From CATOSP01 sp034422355 (GTDB lineage Bacteria; Chloroflexota; Dehalococcoidia; Lucifugimonadales; UBA3495): a stretch of DNA of 64,000 bases. The DNA is taken from positions 1 through 64,000 of the forward strand of contig DAOUJS010000171.1 of the NCBI GenBank assembly GCA_034422355.1. The letters run 5' to 3'. The position numbers and the translations under genes were made by a program. Each line of letters begins with the position of its first letter. Position 1 is the first letter of the stretch. Below, piece after piece: positions 8,409-17,350 of the stretch. The notes beneath the pieces were generated by a model that did not search any database, was not told where the DNA came from, and worked only from the letters and a program-made list of their open reading frames with translations.

Positions 8409-9824
8409 GTGAGTAATGCGGATATTGCGCTTATGGCCCACCTGATGAGGCGTGCCGGATTCGGCGCAACGCGGGACGAGCTGGAAGCGGCAATGGCCAA
8501 TGGCTACGAGGCCACCGTTGAGGAGTTGCTCTACCCCGGCGAGCCGAACGACCTGCCGCAGGACGTTATTCGCCGGTACCACACGGAACAAGCCGAGCTG
8601 CGTCTGTCGGACGGGGCGGCGGCCAACTGGATGTACCGGATGATCACGACCCAGAATCCTCTGGAGGAGAAGCTGGCCCTCTTCTGGCACAGCCTCTTCG
8701 CCACAGGCTACGTCAAGTTGAACCAGGCCAACGCCCTTCTGAACCAGATCCAGATGTTCCGGACCTATGGCCTGGGCAACTACGCAACGTTGCTTGTAGA
8801 ATTGTCCAAGGACCCGGCCATGATCATCTGGCTGGACAATAACGACAACCATAAGGATGCCATCAACGAGAACTACGGCAGGGAACTCCTGGAACTGTTC
8901 TCGATGGGCATTGGCAACTACACCGAGGACGATATCAAGGAGTGCGCCCGCGCCTTCACGGGATGGACCCTTGGCAACGCCGAGTACATGTCCACCCGCG
9001 CCAGCCGGGACTCCATCTGGCCCTACAGCCGGATCAACTGGCACTTCCAATACCGGGACTACGATCACGACGAGGGCGAGAAGACCTTCCTTGGCGAGAC
9101 CGGCAACTTCAACGGCCAGGACATTGTCGAGATTATCGCCAAGCAGGAGGCCACCGCGCGGTTCGTGAGCACGCGCCTGTTCCAGTTCTTCGCCGCCGAC
9201 GAGGTTGACGAGGACGGAGAGAAAGTCATCGAAGAGATGATGAAGTCCTACTTTGATTCCGGGTACGAAATCCGGTCGGTGCTGAGGACCCTCTTCAACT
9301 CCGATTACTTCAAGTCGGAGAAGGCCAGGTGGGCCAGGGTGAAGGGTCCGGTGGAGCTGGTCATCGGGGCCGTCCGCATGGCCGGCAGTTACCGGGAGCC
9401 TACTCCCGGCATCGAACAGGTGGCGCGCCAGGCCGTGTACATGGGCCAGGGCCTGCTCCAGCCCCCGTCGGTCGAGGGCTGGCACGAAGGCATAGAGTGG
9501 GTCGATAGCGGCGCACTGGTTGAGCGGGTCAACTTCGTGGCCCACGAGCTTGCCAATGTGCAAAACCCAGGAGTGCGCCGGATCATCGACCGCCTGGCCG
9601 GTGAGAACGGCGGCACCTTCACCCCGGAGCAACTGGTGGACAGTTGCCTCGACCTGCTCGGCCCGGTGGAGGTGTCGGATGACACCAAGGCAGCACTGAT
9701 CGAATACGCAGGGTTGCAGGGAGAGATCTCATTGGCCAACAGGCAGGAAGGCGACGAGTCCGAACAGCGGGTCGCGGGGCTGTTGAGCCTGGCCGTTGCG
9801 ACCAGGGAGTACCAACTGTCCTAG
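8409..9824 (+). CDS. DUF1800 family protein
   Basis: The 471-residue protein matches DUF1800: the N-terminal LMRRAGFGATRDELEA motif, the MITTQNPLEEKLALFWHSLF block, the NENYGRELLELFSMG core, ECARAFTGWTL, a DYDHDEGEKTFLG block near the middle and the C-terminal LLQPPSVEGWHEG motif. The GTG start at 8409 is chosen because GGGAGG precedes it by 8 bases; the frame is open further upstream but overlaps the DUF1501 gene. No export signal is visible, matching its partner. It is probably translated from the same message as the DUF1501 gene, and a terminator follows at 9872. The function of the family is unknown. Confidence 0.9.
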   Translation: MSNADIALMAHLMRRAGFGATRDELEAAMANGYEATVEELLYPGEPNDLPQDVIRRYHTEQAELRLSDGAAANWMYRMITTQNPLEEKLALFWHSLFATGYVKLNQANALLNQIQMFRTYGLGNYATLLVELSKDPAMIIWLDNNDNHKDAINENYGRELLELFSMGIGNYTEDDIKECARAFTGWTLGNAEYMSTRASRDSIWPYSRINWHFQYRDYDHDEGEKTFLGETGNFNGQDIVEIIAKQEATARFVSTRLFQFFAADEVDEDGEKVIEEMMKSYFDSGYEIRSVLRTLFNSDYFKSEKARWARVKGPVELVIGAVRMAGSYREPTPGIEQVARQAVYMGQGLLQPPSVEGWHEGIEWVDSGALVERVNFVAHELANVQNPGVRRIIDRLAGENGGTFTPEQLVDSCLDLLGPVEVSDDTKAALIEYAGLQGEISLANRQEGDESEQRVAGLLSLAVATREYQLS

Positions 9825-9871
9825 GGACGTTGCCCTTCTACAGGTCGTCTGACCTGGCGGTGATTGCACGA

Positions 9872-9908
9872 CGGGGGCTTGATCGGAAAGATTGGGCCCC
9901 CGCGTTTT
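9872..9908 (+). terminator. Rho-independent terminator after the DUF1501/DUF1800 genes
   Basis: CGGGGGC at 9872-9878 pairs with GCCCCCG at 9896-9902 and is followed by CGTTTTCT. It lies 48 bases after the DUF1800 stop and separates that transcript from the NHL gene. Confidence 0.65.
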
Positions 9909-9990
9909 CTCCGGTGGAGTCCGGTCCTGGAGACGGAACGTACTACCTGGATGAATGCGCTACAACATCCTTGAATTGGAGGTTGCTGGA

Positions 9991-11019
9991 GTGAGTACAC
10001 AAGCAAGCCCCAAACAATTGACCTTGGAATATGTCAAGACCATCGGGCTGGCCACGAATCAGACCGGCCGTGGGTTCGTCAATCCCTATGATGTGGCGGT
10101 GGCCCAGGACGGTCGAATCTTCGTGTTGAATCACTGCGACTCCGCCCGTCGCAACCTGATGCGCATAGGCATCGTCAATCTCGACGAGGACTACCTGGGC
10201 GAATTTGGAAGCGGGGCCGGTCCCGGCGATGACCAGTTCAGTTCCCCGGTGGCGATGGCGTTCGACAGCCAGGACAGGCTCTATATCACCGACGAGTTGC
10301 ACCATCGGGTGACCATCTTCGACTCGTCCGGCAATTTCCTGGACAAGTGGGACACCAAGGGCAGCGGACCAGGGGAGTTCAATGGGCCTGCGGGGATCGC
10401 CATCGACTCGCATGATAACGTTTACATCGTTGACCAGCATAACAGCCGGGTCCAGAAGCTCACTTCCGATGGCAAGTTCATCGCCGAGTGGGGCGAGTTC
10501 GGCAGCGGCCCGGGCCAGTTCAACCTGCCTTGGGGGATCGCGGTTGACAAGGAAGCCAATGTGTATGTGGCGGACTGGCGCAATGACCGGGTTCAGAAGT
10601 TCACCACTGACGGCGCATACCTCGCCAGCTTCGGAGAATCGGGTGAAGGAGACGGGCAGTTGAACCGGCCGTCAGGCGTGGGAGTTGACGATGAGGGTTT
10701 CGTGTACGTGGCAGACTGGGGGAACGAGAGGTTGCAGGTGTTCGCCCCGGACGGGAGCTTCGTACTGGTGGAGAAGGGTCAGGCCACCAATTCCAGGTGG
10801 GCCGAGGACTACCTCAACGTCAACCTGGAGGAAAAGGCGACCAGGGAGATTTCCAACCTGGTTCCGGAGCTTCCGCCTCATCTGAACACCCCCCAGCATA
10901 TCTCGGCCCAGACCGAGCCCTTCTTTTGGGGGCCTGTCTCGGTGCGGTTCGACCGGGACGGCAGGCTCTACATCCCGGAGTCCAACCGGCACCGGATGCA
11001 GATATTCCGACGCAAGTAG
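9991..11019 (+). CDS. NHL-repeat beta-propeller protein
   Basis: The 342-residue protein consists of NHL repeats. Blades recur with the pattern G-x-F-x-x-P-x-G-x-A-x-D-x-x-x-x-x-Y-V-x-D-x-x-N-x-R-V-Q-x-F, for example FNLPWGIAVDKEANVYVADW and the following segment. A six-bladed propeller is likely. Such proteins act as scaffolds or, in the peptidyl-amidating lyase subgroup, as metal-dependent lyases. No signal peptide is visible. The GTG at 9991 has GGAGG 8 bases upstream and is preferred to an ATG at 9955. A second propeller of this kind is at 41181-42059. The specific role is unknown. Confidence 0.85.
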   Translation: MSTQASPKQLTLEYVKTIGLATNQTGRGFVNPYDVAVAQDGRIFVLNHCDSARRNLMRIGIVNLDEDYLGEFGSGAGPGDDQFSSPVAMAFDSQDRLYITDELHHRVTIFDSSGNFLDKWDTKGSGPGEFNGPAGIAIDSHDNVYIVDQHNSRVQKLTSDGKFIAEWGEFGSGPGQFNLPWGIAVDKEANVYVADWRNDRVQKFTTDGAYLASFGESGEGDGQLNRPSGVGVDDEGFVYVADWGNERLQVFAPDGSFVLVEKGQATNSRWAEDYLNVNLEEKATREISNLVPELPPHLNTPQHISAQTEPFFWGPVSVRFDRDGRLYIPESNRHRMQIFRRK

Positions 11020-11102
11020 CCGGTCAATCCGGACCGCAGCAGGGCTGGTTGGACTGTCCAATTGCTGATCACAGGCCAGCCCTGCCACAGGACATTACGC
11101 TT

Positions 11103-11297
11103 ATGGACCCGACAAGGGCAGATCTGCAAAGGATCCTCGAATCCTTGCCTCCCGGAGAATGGCTGAACCCTCATATCTTCACCTATGAAGAGGAAACCCG
11201 GTTCGTGCATGTTCTGATGGCCACGAAACCGGGTACGACAGACCTCTACTGTTACGAACCCGACACGGGAGAATTCGAGCCGCTGATTCTTCCCTAG
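11103..11297 (+). CDS. Small hypothetical protein (64 aa)
   Basis: The short frame encodes an acidic 64-residue protein beginning MDPTRADLQRILESLPPGEW and ending FEPLILP. The amino-acid composition is that of a real protein, and AGGACATTACGCTT precedes the ATG, giving a plausible if weak Shine-Dalgarno. I do not recognise a domain. It lies between the NHL gene and the DM13 gene on the same strand. Confidence 0.5.
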   Translation: MDPTRADLQRILESLPPGEWLNPHIFTYEEETRFVHVLMATKPGTTDLYCYEPDTGEFEPLILP

Positions 11298-11421
11298 CAG
11301 GAATCCAGGCTGACTTCACTCCCCGCAGATGCCCTGGAACCGCTTTGCCTTACAGGTTCCGATACAACATGCGATTTCCCAGCCCGTGACATGACCAAAA
11401 CCCGGAGGGTGGATTGCGACA

Positions 11422-12018
11422 ATGCCTGGTGGAAAGAGCTTCTACATCATAATCGGAGCGCTCATCGCCATCGCGGTAATCATCGTTGGATGGTGGCTGA
11501 TCTCCCCATTGTTCATCACCAGAGAGGTTGATGAGGAATTTCCGTTGACGGCCAATGCCGTCATCCCTGAAGGGATGGACCGGGCCGAGGCGGAGATGGT
11601 CATGTCCACGATGGCAGGCATGGGCGAGAAGGTTGATGAAGCGATGCCCGATATGCCCGCTGCCCAGAGTTCGCCGGTGCGGCTCAAGAGCGGCGAATTC
11701 AGAGACGGGGACCGGTTCCACAGGGGCAGCGGCCAGGCGCTGGTCTATGACCTCCCCGACGGCTCCCGGGTACTGAGGTTCGAGGACCTGGAAGTGACCA
11801 ACGGGCCGGACCTGCGGGTGATTCTGACCACTGTCGCCGACCCGGATAGCTCGGAGGATGTCCACGCCGCAGGCTACGTAGAGCTGGACAAGCTGAAGGG
11901 CAACGTCGGCAACCAGAACTACCCGATTCCGGCGGACGCGGACGTCGATTCCTTCAAGAGCGTGGTCATTTACTGCAAGCCCTTCCGGGTGGTCTTTGCA
12001 GTAGCCAACCTGAGCTGA
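11422..12018 (+). CDS. Membrane-anchored DM13-domain protein
   Basis: The 198-residue protein has one N-terminal transmembrane helix (residues about 7-31), a spacer, then a DM13 domain over residues 92-198. Visible DM13 motifs are SGEFRDGDRFHRGSGQALVY, LRFEDLEVTNGPDLRV, LDKLKGNVGNQNYPIP and the terminal VVIYCKPFRVVFAVANL, which carries the conserved Cys. DM13 domains are proposed electron-transfer or redox modules on the cell exterior. GGAGGG precedes the ATG by 11 bases. The stop lies only 16 bases from the convergent amidase stop. Confidence 0.85.
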   Translation: MPGGKSFYIIIGALIAIAVIIVGWWLISPLFITREVDEEFPLTANAVIPEGMDRAEAEMVMSTMAGMGEKVDEAMPDMPAAQSSPVRLKSGEFRDGDRFHRGSGQALVYDLPDGSRVLRFEDLEVTNGPDLRVILTTVADPDSSEDVHAAGYVELDKLKGNVGNQNYPIPADADVDSFKSVVIYCKPFRVVFAVANLS

Positions 12019-12034
12019 ACGGACTCGCGGCGGT

Positions 12035-13237
12035 CTACCGGATACCCAGGGAGGAAGCAGCCTGAAGAGCGAACCCCATCAGGAGTTCGTCCTCTCCACG
12101 TGTCCCCAGCAGAGAGAGGCCCACCGGCAGACCGTTCACGCGGGCCACGGGCAGGTTGAGTTGGGGACGGCCGGTTAGGCCCGCGATGCAGAGCATCCTG
12201 CTGTTTCTGAGGCGCGTGTCCTGCCGCTCGGTGACTGACTGACCGAGGAGAGGCGCGGGTTCGGAGGTCGTCGGCAAACAGGCGATAACGCCGTTTGGGA
12301 CAACCTCGTCCATCCGGCGCACCACAGCATCCCTCACCGCTTGTCCTGCCGCCACCTGGGAATCTGTGATTGCCCTTGCCGTGATGTACCGGTCCGAGAC
12401 CTCGAAACTGAACCGCGGGTTTACCTTCTCGATCCAGTCTTTTGCCGTCTCCCATGCCTCACGGCCCTGGAGTATCTGTTGATGTTCCGACCACTCTGCG
12501 AGGGCGTTGGGAGCGAGCCGCTCTGTGGAAACGTCGTCCACCATCGACGTCAATGCTTCAACCGCGGGACGCAGCGCATCGGCCACATCCTGGGTGGCCA
12601 ATTCGAAGGCATCCTCGGCGATTACCAAACGCCGCGGTTGTTGAGTGGCGATTGATGTCTGGAGGGTGATGTTTGCCACGCGGGCGAAGAGGTCGATGTC
12701 GCGCGCAAACCAGCCGATGGTGTCGAAGCTGGGCGCCTGGATCAGGAAGCCGCTGAACGGTATGCGTCCGTGGGTGGGCCGCAGCCCGTAAAGGCCGCAG
12801 AAACCGGCGGGAACCCTGACCGACCCGCCGGTGTCGGAACCAAGGGCGAAGTCAACCAAGCCGCCCGCCACCGCAGATGCCGACCCGCTGGAGGAACCGC
12901 CCGGCACTCTTCCCGGCGCGGCAGGGTTGACGGGGGTCCCGTAGTGGGGGTTTTCGCCGAAGATGCCCCGGGTCAGCTCGTCGGTGATGGTCTTGCCCAC
13001 CATTGAAGCCCCGGCGTCCACCAGCGCCTGCACCACCCAGGCTGTTGAGTCGGCTGGCGGTTGAGTTGCCTTCCAATCCGGGTTGCCCCCGCCGGTAACA
13101 AACCCTGCCACATCGAAGATGTCCTTGGCGGCGAAAGTCAGTCCGGAGAGCGGGCCGCCGGGCCTCCCATCAAGATAGGCGTCCGAGTCTTTGCAGAATG
13201 CGCCCAAGTGGTCTTCGATAGCTCTGTGGCTTGTCAC
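12035..13237 (-). CDS. Amidase signature family hydrolase
   Basis: The protein of about 400 residues is an amidase with a Ser-cisSer-Lys triad: the Lys is in LTFAAKD (about residue 38), the cis-Ser in GGSSSGSASAVAGG and the nucleophile in GSDTGGSVRVPA. Amidases of this type hydrolyse amide or carbamoyl bonds in the cytoplasm. The frame extends upstream to 13372, but that would overlap the end of the permease gene. A GTG at 13237, directly preceded by a TTG, gives a normal N-terminus, although the Shine-Dalgarno is poor, so the start is uncertain. The gene is last in the operon after the peptide transporter genes, suggesting that the imported substrate may be an amide or peptide-like compound. 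Confidence 0.88.
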   Translation of the reverse strand: MTSHRAIEDHLGAFCKDSDAYLDGRPGGPLSGLTFAAKDIFDVAGFVTGGGNPDWKATQPPADSTAWVVQALVDAGASMVGKTITDELTRGIFGENPHYGTPVNPAAPGRVPGGSSSGSASAVAGGLVDFALGSDTGGSVRVPAGFCGLYGLRPTHGRIPFSGFLIQAPSFDTIGWFARDIDLFARVANITLQTSIATQQPRRLVIAEDAFELATQDVADALRPAVEALTSMVDDVSTERLAPNALAEWSEHQQILQGREAWETAKDWIEKVNPRFSFEVSDRYITARAITDSQVAAGQAVRDAVVRRMDEVVPNGVIACLPTTSEPAPLLGQSVTERQDTRLRNSRMLCIAGLTGRPQLNLPVARVNGLPVGLSLLGTRGEDELLMGFALQAASSLGIR

Positions 13238-13292
13238 CAAAGTTGTCCCGTTGGCTGGCTGGTTGCTGGAAGGTTGATACCGGCCAATGGCA

Positions 13293-14225
13293 CTATACGC
13301 CGCCGCGCCCCGTGCCGCGCAGACGCGGGTCCAGAACGTCCCGCAGGGAGTCACCCAACAGGTTCCAGGCAAACACCACGATGGTGATTGCCAGTCCGGG
13401 GAATACGCCGAGCCAGGGGTTAACGTCGATGCCGGCGATGTATGCCTCCCGCAGCATTCCGCCCCAGGAAGGCACGTCAGGGGGAGCGCCTATGCCGAGG
13501 AAGCTCAGGGTGGCCTCAGCGACGATAGCGCCACCCAGGTGAATGGTGACCAGGACGATGTAAAGCGCCATGCAGTTGGGGACCATGTGGCGCATGATGA
13601 TCCGCCAGTGGTTGGCCCCCACGGACCGTGCGGCGAGGATGTAGTCCATCTCCGCGATGGACAGCGCCTGGGCGCGGACAATCCTGGCTGTGCTTGGTAT
13701 GTAGACTATGGTCAGGGCAAAGACTACGTTATGAAGGGATGCCCCCAAGGCCGCCATGATGGCAATGGCCAGGACAAGACTGGGAAAGGCCATCATTGAG
13801 TCCATGAATCTCTGGACTATCAGGTCTGTCTTTCCGGCAAAGTAAGCGCTGCCGACCCCGATCACAAGCCCGATGGCACAACCGACCACCGAGCTTACGA
13901 TACCGACGTACAGAGAAATCCTGGAACCGTGGACCAGGCGGCTGTAGACGTCCCGGCCGATGCTGTCCGCGCCTAGCCACCGCTCGGCGGTACCCGGCGC
14001 CGCATGTTTGAATTCTGCGTCAGTCTTGTAGGGGTCTATGGTCTCGAGTTGATTGGCCACTATGGCGACAAGTACAAGCAGCGCAGCCACGATTGCGCCG
14101 AAGGCGCCTAACGGCTTGGCCTTGAGGAAGTGGGTAACGTGCTGACTGGGCTTGCGCTTTGGGCGCAGGGCATCAGCGGCAGGGGTTAGAACTGCGCTTT
14201 CCTGAGTTCCCGGAGTCTGGTTCAA
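13293..14225 (-). CDS. Peptide/nickel-type ABC transporter permease, DppC-like
   Basis: The 310-residue inner-membrane permease has the DppC/OppC N-terminal extension, about six transmembrane helices and the cytoplasmic EAA loop seen as ILAARSVGANHWRIIMRHM. The LGADSIGRDVYSRLVHGSR motif after the first periplasmic segment is diagnostic. It should pair with the DppB-like permease 36 bases upstream and with the binding protein at 15331-17181. No ATPase gene is present in the operon, so the transporter must borrow ATPases encoded elsewhere. The start appears to be TTG at 14225, preceded by AGGTACG. Confidence 0.92.
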   Translation of the reverse strand: MNQTPGTQESAVLTPAADALRPKRKPSQHVTHFLKAKPLGAFGAIVAALLVLVAIVANQLETIDPYKTDAEFKHAAPGTAERWLGADSIGRDVYSRLVHGSRISLYVGIVSSVVGCAIGLVIGVGSAYFAGKTDLIVQRFMDSMMAFPSLVLAIAIMAALGASLHNVVFALTIVYIPSTARIVRAQALSIAEMDYILAARSVGANHWRIIMRHMVPNCMALYIVLVTIHLGGAIVAEATLSFLGIGAPPDVPSWGGMLREAYIAGIDVNPWLGVFPGLAITIVVFAWNLLGDSLRDVLDPRLRGTGRGGV

Positions 14226-14261
14226 GGCTTCGTACCTGACTATAGGATTGTAGGAGAGGAC

Positions 14262-15224
14262 TTAAGTATAGCGGATCCGTGGGTTCAGCCAACCGTACAG
14301 CATGTCCAGCACCAGGTTCACGACCAGCACCACAGTCGTGATGACAACGATAATGGCCTGGATTACGGCATAGTCCCGATGAAAGACAGCGTCCAGCAAC
14401 AGCCGTCCCATCCCGGGTACGACGAATATGGTCTCTATGACCACCGTGCCGGAGATAAGCCGCCCAAATTCGTATCCGGAAACGGTGATTACGGGCAAGA
14501 GGGCGTTTTTCAGTGCGTGTCGCGCGATGACCAATCGCTCGGTCAATCCTTTCGAGCGGGCGGTCCGAATGAAGTCCTCACGAAGTACCTCCAGCATGGC
14601 CGAGCGGGTGACCCGGGCTATGAAGGCCATGTTGAAGTAACCCAGGGCTATCGCTGGCAGCATTAACTGCTGGAGGTTTGTCCAGGGATCGTCCCAGAGG
14701 GTCGCGTACTTCAGGGGCGGAAGCCATCCAAAGATGAGCACCAGGAAATAGATTATCAATAGTCCTACCCAGAACGTGGGCAGGGCGATACCCGAAAAGG
14801 TGATGATCCGTGACACGTAGTCCAGGAGAGTATCCTGCTTGATGGCCGAGATTACGCCCAAAGGAACCGCGACTACGCTTGCAATCAGGACTGACAGGAT
14901 GGTCAGTTCGAGGGTAACGGCAAATTTGGCTTTCAGGTCTTTGGATATAGGAGTGTCGTAGTGGTAGGAGTTACCGAAGTCCAACTGGAGCATGTTCCAG
15001 ACCCAGTCGGCGTACTGCACATAGATTGGGCGGTCAGTGCCCAGCTTGGCCCTCATTTCGGCCAGGACCTTTTCGCTGACCTGGACTTCCCCTTCCTCGG
15101 TGCCCACCAAGACCAGGTATGCCGGGTCTCCCGGGATAAAACGCAGGATGATGAACACGAGTATGGTGATCATAATGAGAGTGGGGATGAACAGCAGGAG
15201 GCGTTTGATAATGTAAGTCTGCAT
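14262..15224 (-). CDS. Peptide/nickel-type ABC transporter permease, DppB-like
   Basis: The 320-residue permease has six predicted membrane helices. It has the N-terminal LLLFIPTLIMITILVFI helix, the ADWVWNMLQLDFGNSYHY motif typical of DppB, and the EAA loop FIRTARSKGLTERLVIARHA. It forms the membrane channel with the DppC-like subunit encoded next. A 32-bp palindrome lies in the 106-base gap separating it from the binding-protein gene upstream. Confidence 0.92.
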   Translation of the reverse strand: MQTYIIKRLLLFIPTLIMITILVFIILRFIPGDPAYLVLVGTEEGEVQVSEKVLAEMRAKLGTDRPIYVQYADWVWNMLQLDFGNSYHYDTPISKDLKAKFAVTLELTILSVLIASVVAVPLGVISAIKQDTLLDYVSRIITFSGIALPTFWVGLLIIYFLVLIFGWLPPLKYATLWDDPWTNLQQLMLPAIALGYFNMAFIARVTRSAMLEVLREDFIRTARSKGLTERLVIARHALKNALLPVITVSGYEFGRLISGTVVIETIFVVPGMGRLLLDAVFHRDYAVIQAIIVVITTVVLVVNLVLDMLYGWLNPRIRYT

Positions 15225-15282
15225 GATCGATCTTTGAGGACTTCAGACCAACGTTCAGATTAGCCCCATAGGATGATGATTG

Positions 15283-15314
15283 AAGGCCGGCCCAGGATAT
15301 CCTGGGCCGGCCTT
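15283..15314. terminator. Perfect 32-bp palindrome between binding-protein and permease genes
   Basis: The sequence from 15283 to 15314 (arm AAGGCCGGCCCAGGAT) is fully self-complementary and can form a 14-16-bp GC-rich hairpin. It sits 17 bases after the binding-protein stop and 59 bases before the permease start. There is no T-run in the direction of transcription. A likely role is a partial terminator or an RNA-stabilising hairpin that gives more binding protein than permease. Confidence 0.65.
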
Positions 15315-15330
15315 GCGGTCGCGCGGGTGG

Positions 15331-17181
15331 TTACCACTCGCTCTGGTCCCACCAGATGGTCTCGTGCATCATCTGTGCCTGGACCGATGGGGACCCGTAG
15401 AGGTTCTTGATGCTCTTGTGTGCCAGCCTGGGCGCTCCCCAGCTCCACATCAGCAAGACTGAAGGAGTGCCGAGTTCAGGCGTGAGGATGTAGTCTTCCA
15501 GCTCCCTGAGAATCGCCTTGCGGGCATCGGGGTTGGACTCGCGGGCCTGCTGCTCGAACAGCTCCTCGATCCTTGGGTCGGTGAAGCCGGTGTAGTTCCG
15601 GGTCCCGCCCAACCTGTAATGGTCGCTTATGATCGAGTCGGGAACGTTGGCCGTGTAGCAGTGTCCCTGAATAGCGGTGGCAAATGCCTCGTCCCTCCAC
15701 TTGATCAGGCCAGTGGCGGGCTCGAAGGACTCCAGCGTCCACTCGATGTTCAGGTGCTCCTTGAGCTGGTCCTTGACTATCGCCGATTGTTCCCCGTAAG
15801 AGCCGAAGGTCCGGTAGGAATGGGTAGCCTGAAAGCCGTCGGGGTGTCCCGCCGCGGCAAGGAGTCGCTTGGCTTCCGCTATGTCGTCCGGGTGCTTTTC
15901 CCCGTTGAGCTCCCGGATTCCGGGCAGCTGTTCCGCCTCCTCCGAAGTCCTGGCGAACCAGGCCCCCGGCTGGTAGACGGTGCCGTAATCGCCCTCGCCG
16001 CTGATTATCGCGTCCATGATGGGCTGCCGGTGGATGGCCAGGAAGATGGCGTGGCGCACCCTGGGGTCATTGTACGGTTCCCTCTTGACGTTGAACATCA
16101 CGAAGGAGTTGCAGCCATAGGGCTGTCCGTAGGCGATCAGTTCACCTCCCATGTCCTCTACAAGCTGCTTCCGGTCATCCACCGAGAGGTGAGTGGCCGT
16201 GCTGGAGGCCATGGCGAATTGCTTGGTCTTGAAGGCTGCGATTATCCGGCCCTTGTCCCGGACTATGAGGTACTCCATGCCGTCCAGGTAGGGCTTGCCT
16301 TCCTTGAAGTAATTGGGGTTCTTGATGTAGTCGGTGGAGATGTCGGTGTCGTAATTCTGGACCATGTAGGGGCCGGAGCCGACGATATTATCCCACTTGG
16401 AGATGTCGATGCCCTCGCCTGCGACGTGCTTGGGGACGACCTTGAAGACGTCGGCGGCGATCAGGCTGAAGAAATCAGCGGCGGCGAACTTCAGCGGGAC
16501 CTTTACCGTCAGCGGGTCTACAACCTCGACCGTACCGTGCTCGTAATATGCCTTGGCGTTGCCGGTCCTGGGCCTGGGCTGGTCCGGCTCTACCCAACGG
16601 TCAACGCTGAAGGCTACATCTTCCGAGGTTACGGGCATCCCGTCGTGCCACTGGACGCCCTCGTGAATCTTGAAGACGTAGCTCAGGCCACCGTCGGTAA
16701 TCTCCCATGAAGCCGCCAGGTCGCCGATGATGTCGTCCCGGTCCTCTGTCTCGGGGTCGAAGCGTACCAGGTTGTTATACAAGGGGCTGGAGTGCATGAT
16801 CTGGTTGAGAGTGCCCGACCGGTGAGTACCCCAGTGGTCTGGAGCGGAGTATGCGTGCAGCGGCGGGACTCCGCCCATGATGACGTCCGATGGCGCTGCT
16901 GCCGGAGCCTCGGTCGGGACCGGGGCTGCCGCTGCCTGCCCGGATGTGATCGGTGTTGCGGTGGGCTTGAATATGACTCCTCGCGTAGGAGTGGGGGTGG
17001 GGGCTTCGGTCGCGGCTGCCGTCATGGCATCTGATGACCCTGAAGAGTCGGAGCCGGTGGATGCCGGGGCAGTGGTGGCCGCAGGCTCGGCGGAACCGCC
17101 GCAGGCCGCGGTGAGCAACAGGACAACCATCAACGGTGTCAGGAATAATGACTTCGGGAACTGAAACCAACGGTGAGCCAT
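15331..17181 (-). CDS. ABC transporter peptide-type solute-binding lipoprotein (family 5)
   Basis: The 616-residue lipoprotein starts at ATG 17181 with AAGGAGG upstream and has a signal peptide ending LLLTAACGG. A linker of about 90 residues rich in Ala, Thr, Pro and Ser follows, then an SBP_bac_5 domain. Diagnostic motifs include LAASWEITDGGLSYVFKIHE, VQWHDGMPVTSEDVAFS, GSGPYMVQNY and DPRVRHAIFLAIHR. It captures a peptide-like solute outside the membrane and delivers it to the two permeases encoded downstream. It is the first gene of a four-gene unit with a near-consensus promoter at 17322-17350 and a leader of about 130 bases. Confidence 0.93.
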   Translation of the reverse strand: MAHRWFQFPKSLFLTPLMVVLLLTAACGGSAEPAATTAPASTGSDSSGSSDAMTAAATEAPTPTPTRGVIFKPTATPITSGQAAAAPVPTEAPAAAPSDVIMGGVPPLHAYSAPDHWGTHRSGTLNQIMHSSPLYNNLVRFDPETEDRDDIIGDLAASWEITDGGLSYVFKIHEGVQWHDGMPVTSEDVAFSVDRWVEPDQPRPRTGNAKAYYEHGTVEVVDPLTVKVPLKFAAADFFSLIAADVFKVVPKHVAGEGIDISKWDNIVGSGPYMVQNYDTDISTDYIKNPNYFKEGKPYLDGMEYLIVRDKGRIIAAFKTKQFAMASSTATHLSVDDRKQLVEDMGGELIAYGQPYGCNSFVMFNVKREPYNDPRVRHAIFLAIHRQPIMDAIISGEGDYGTVYQPGAWFARTSEEAEQLPGIRELNGEKHPDDIAEAKRLLAAAGHPDGFQATHSYRTFGSYGEQSAIVKDQLKEHLNIEWTLESFEPATGLIKWRDEAFATAIQGHCYTANVPDSIISDHYRLGGTRNYTGFTDPRIEELFEQQARESNPDARKAILRELEDYILTPELGTPSVLLMWSWGAPRLAHKSIKNLYGSPSVQAQMMHETIWWDQSEW

Positions 17182-17321
17182 GTCGGATGTGTGCCTCCTT
17201 GGTCTAAGTCTGTGTCCGCCGGAACCTCCCGGACCCTCGGGCATTGCGTGTGAACCCGGCTCAATCGCCGGCGCATCGCAGTATATGGCCCGTAAAGGGA
17301 GTGCGCCAGTGAACGCCGCCT

Positions 17322-17350
17322 ATAATATATAGGACGTTCAATTCCGTCAA
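17322..17350 (-). promoter_or_regulatory. Sigma70-type promoter of the peptide transporter operon
   Basis: On the minus strand TTGACG (17345-17350) is followed after 17 bases by TATTAT (17322-17327). Transcription would begin near 17315, leaving about 130 bases of leader before the binding-protein ATG at 17181. Confidence 0.6.

Noticed and set aside
8388..9632. Long open frame on the minus strand opposite the DUF1800 gene
   Set aside because: It is a shadow of a GC-rich gene: no domain, no ribosome binding site, and a real DUF1800 protein on the other strand.
9841..9854. CAGGTCGTCTGACC, found again at 61404-61417
   Set aside because: A 14-base match with internal palindrome is expected several times by chance in a 64-kb window.
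11103..11297. Longer frame starting near 10797 instead of the 64-residue small gene
   Set aside because: The upstream part runs inside the NHL gene in another frame; the short version has its own start.
15619..16710. Long plus-strand frame opposite the solute-binding protein
   Set aside because: Composition rich in Val, Gly and Leu without any motif; it mirrors the real binding-protein gene.
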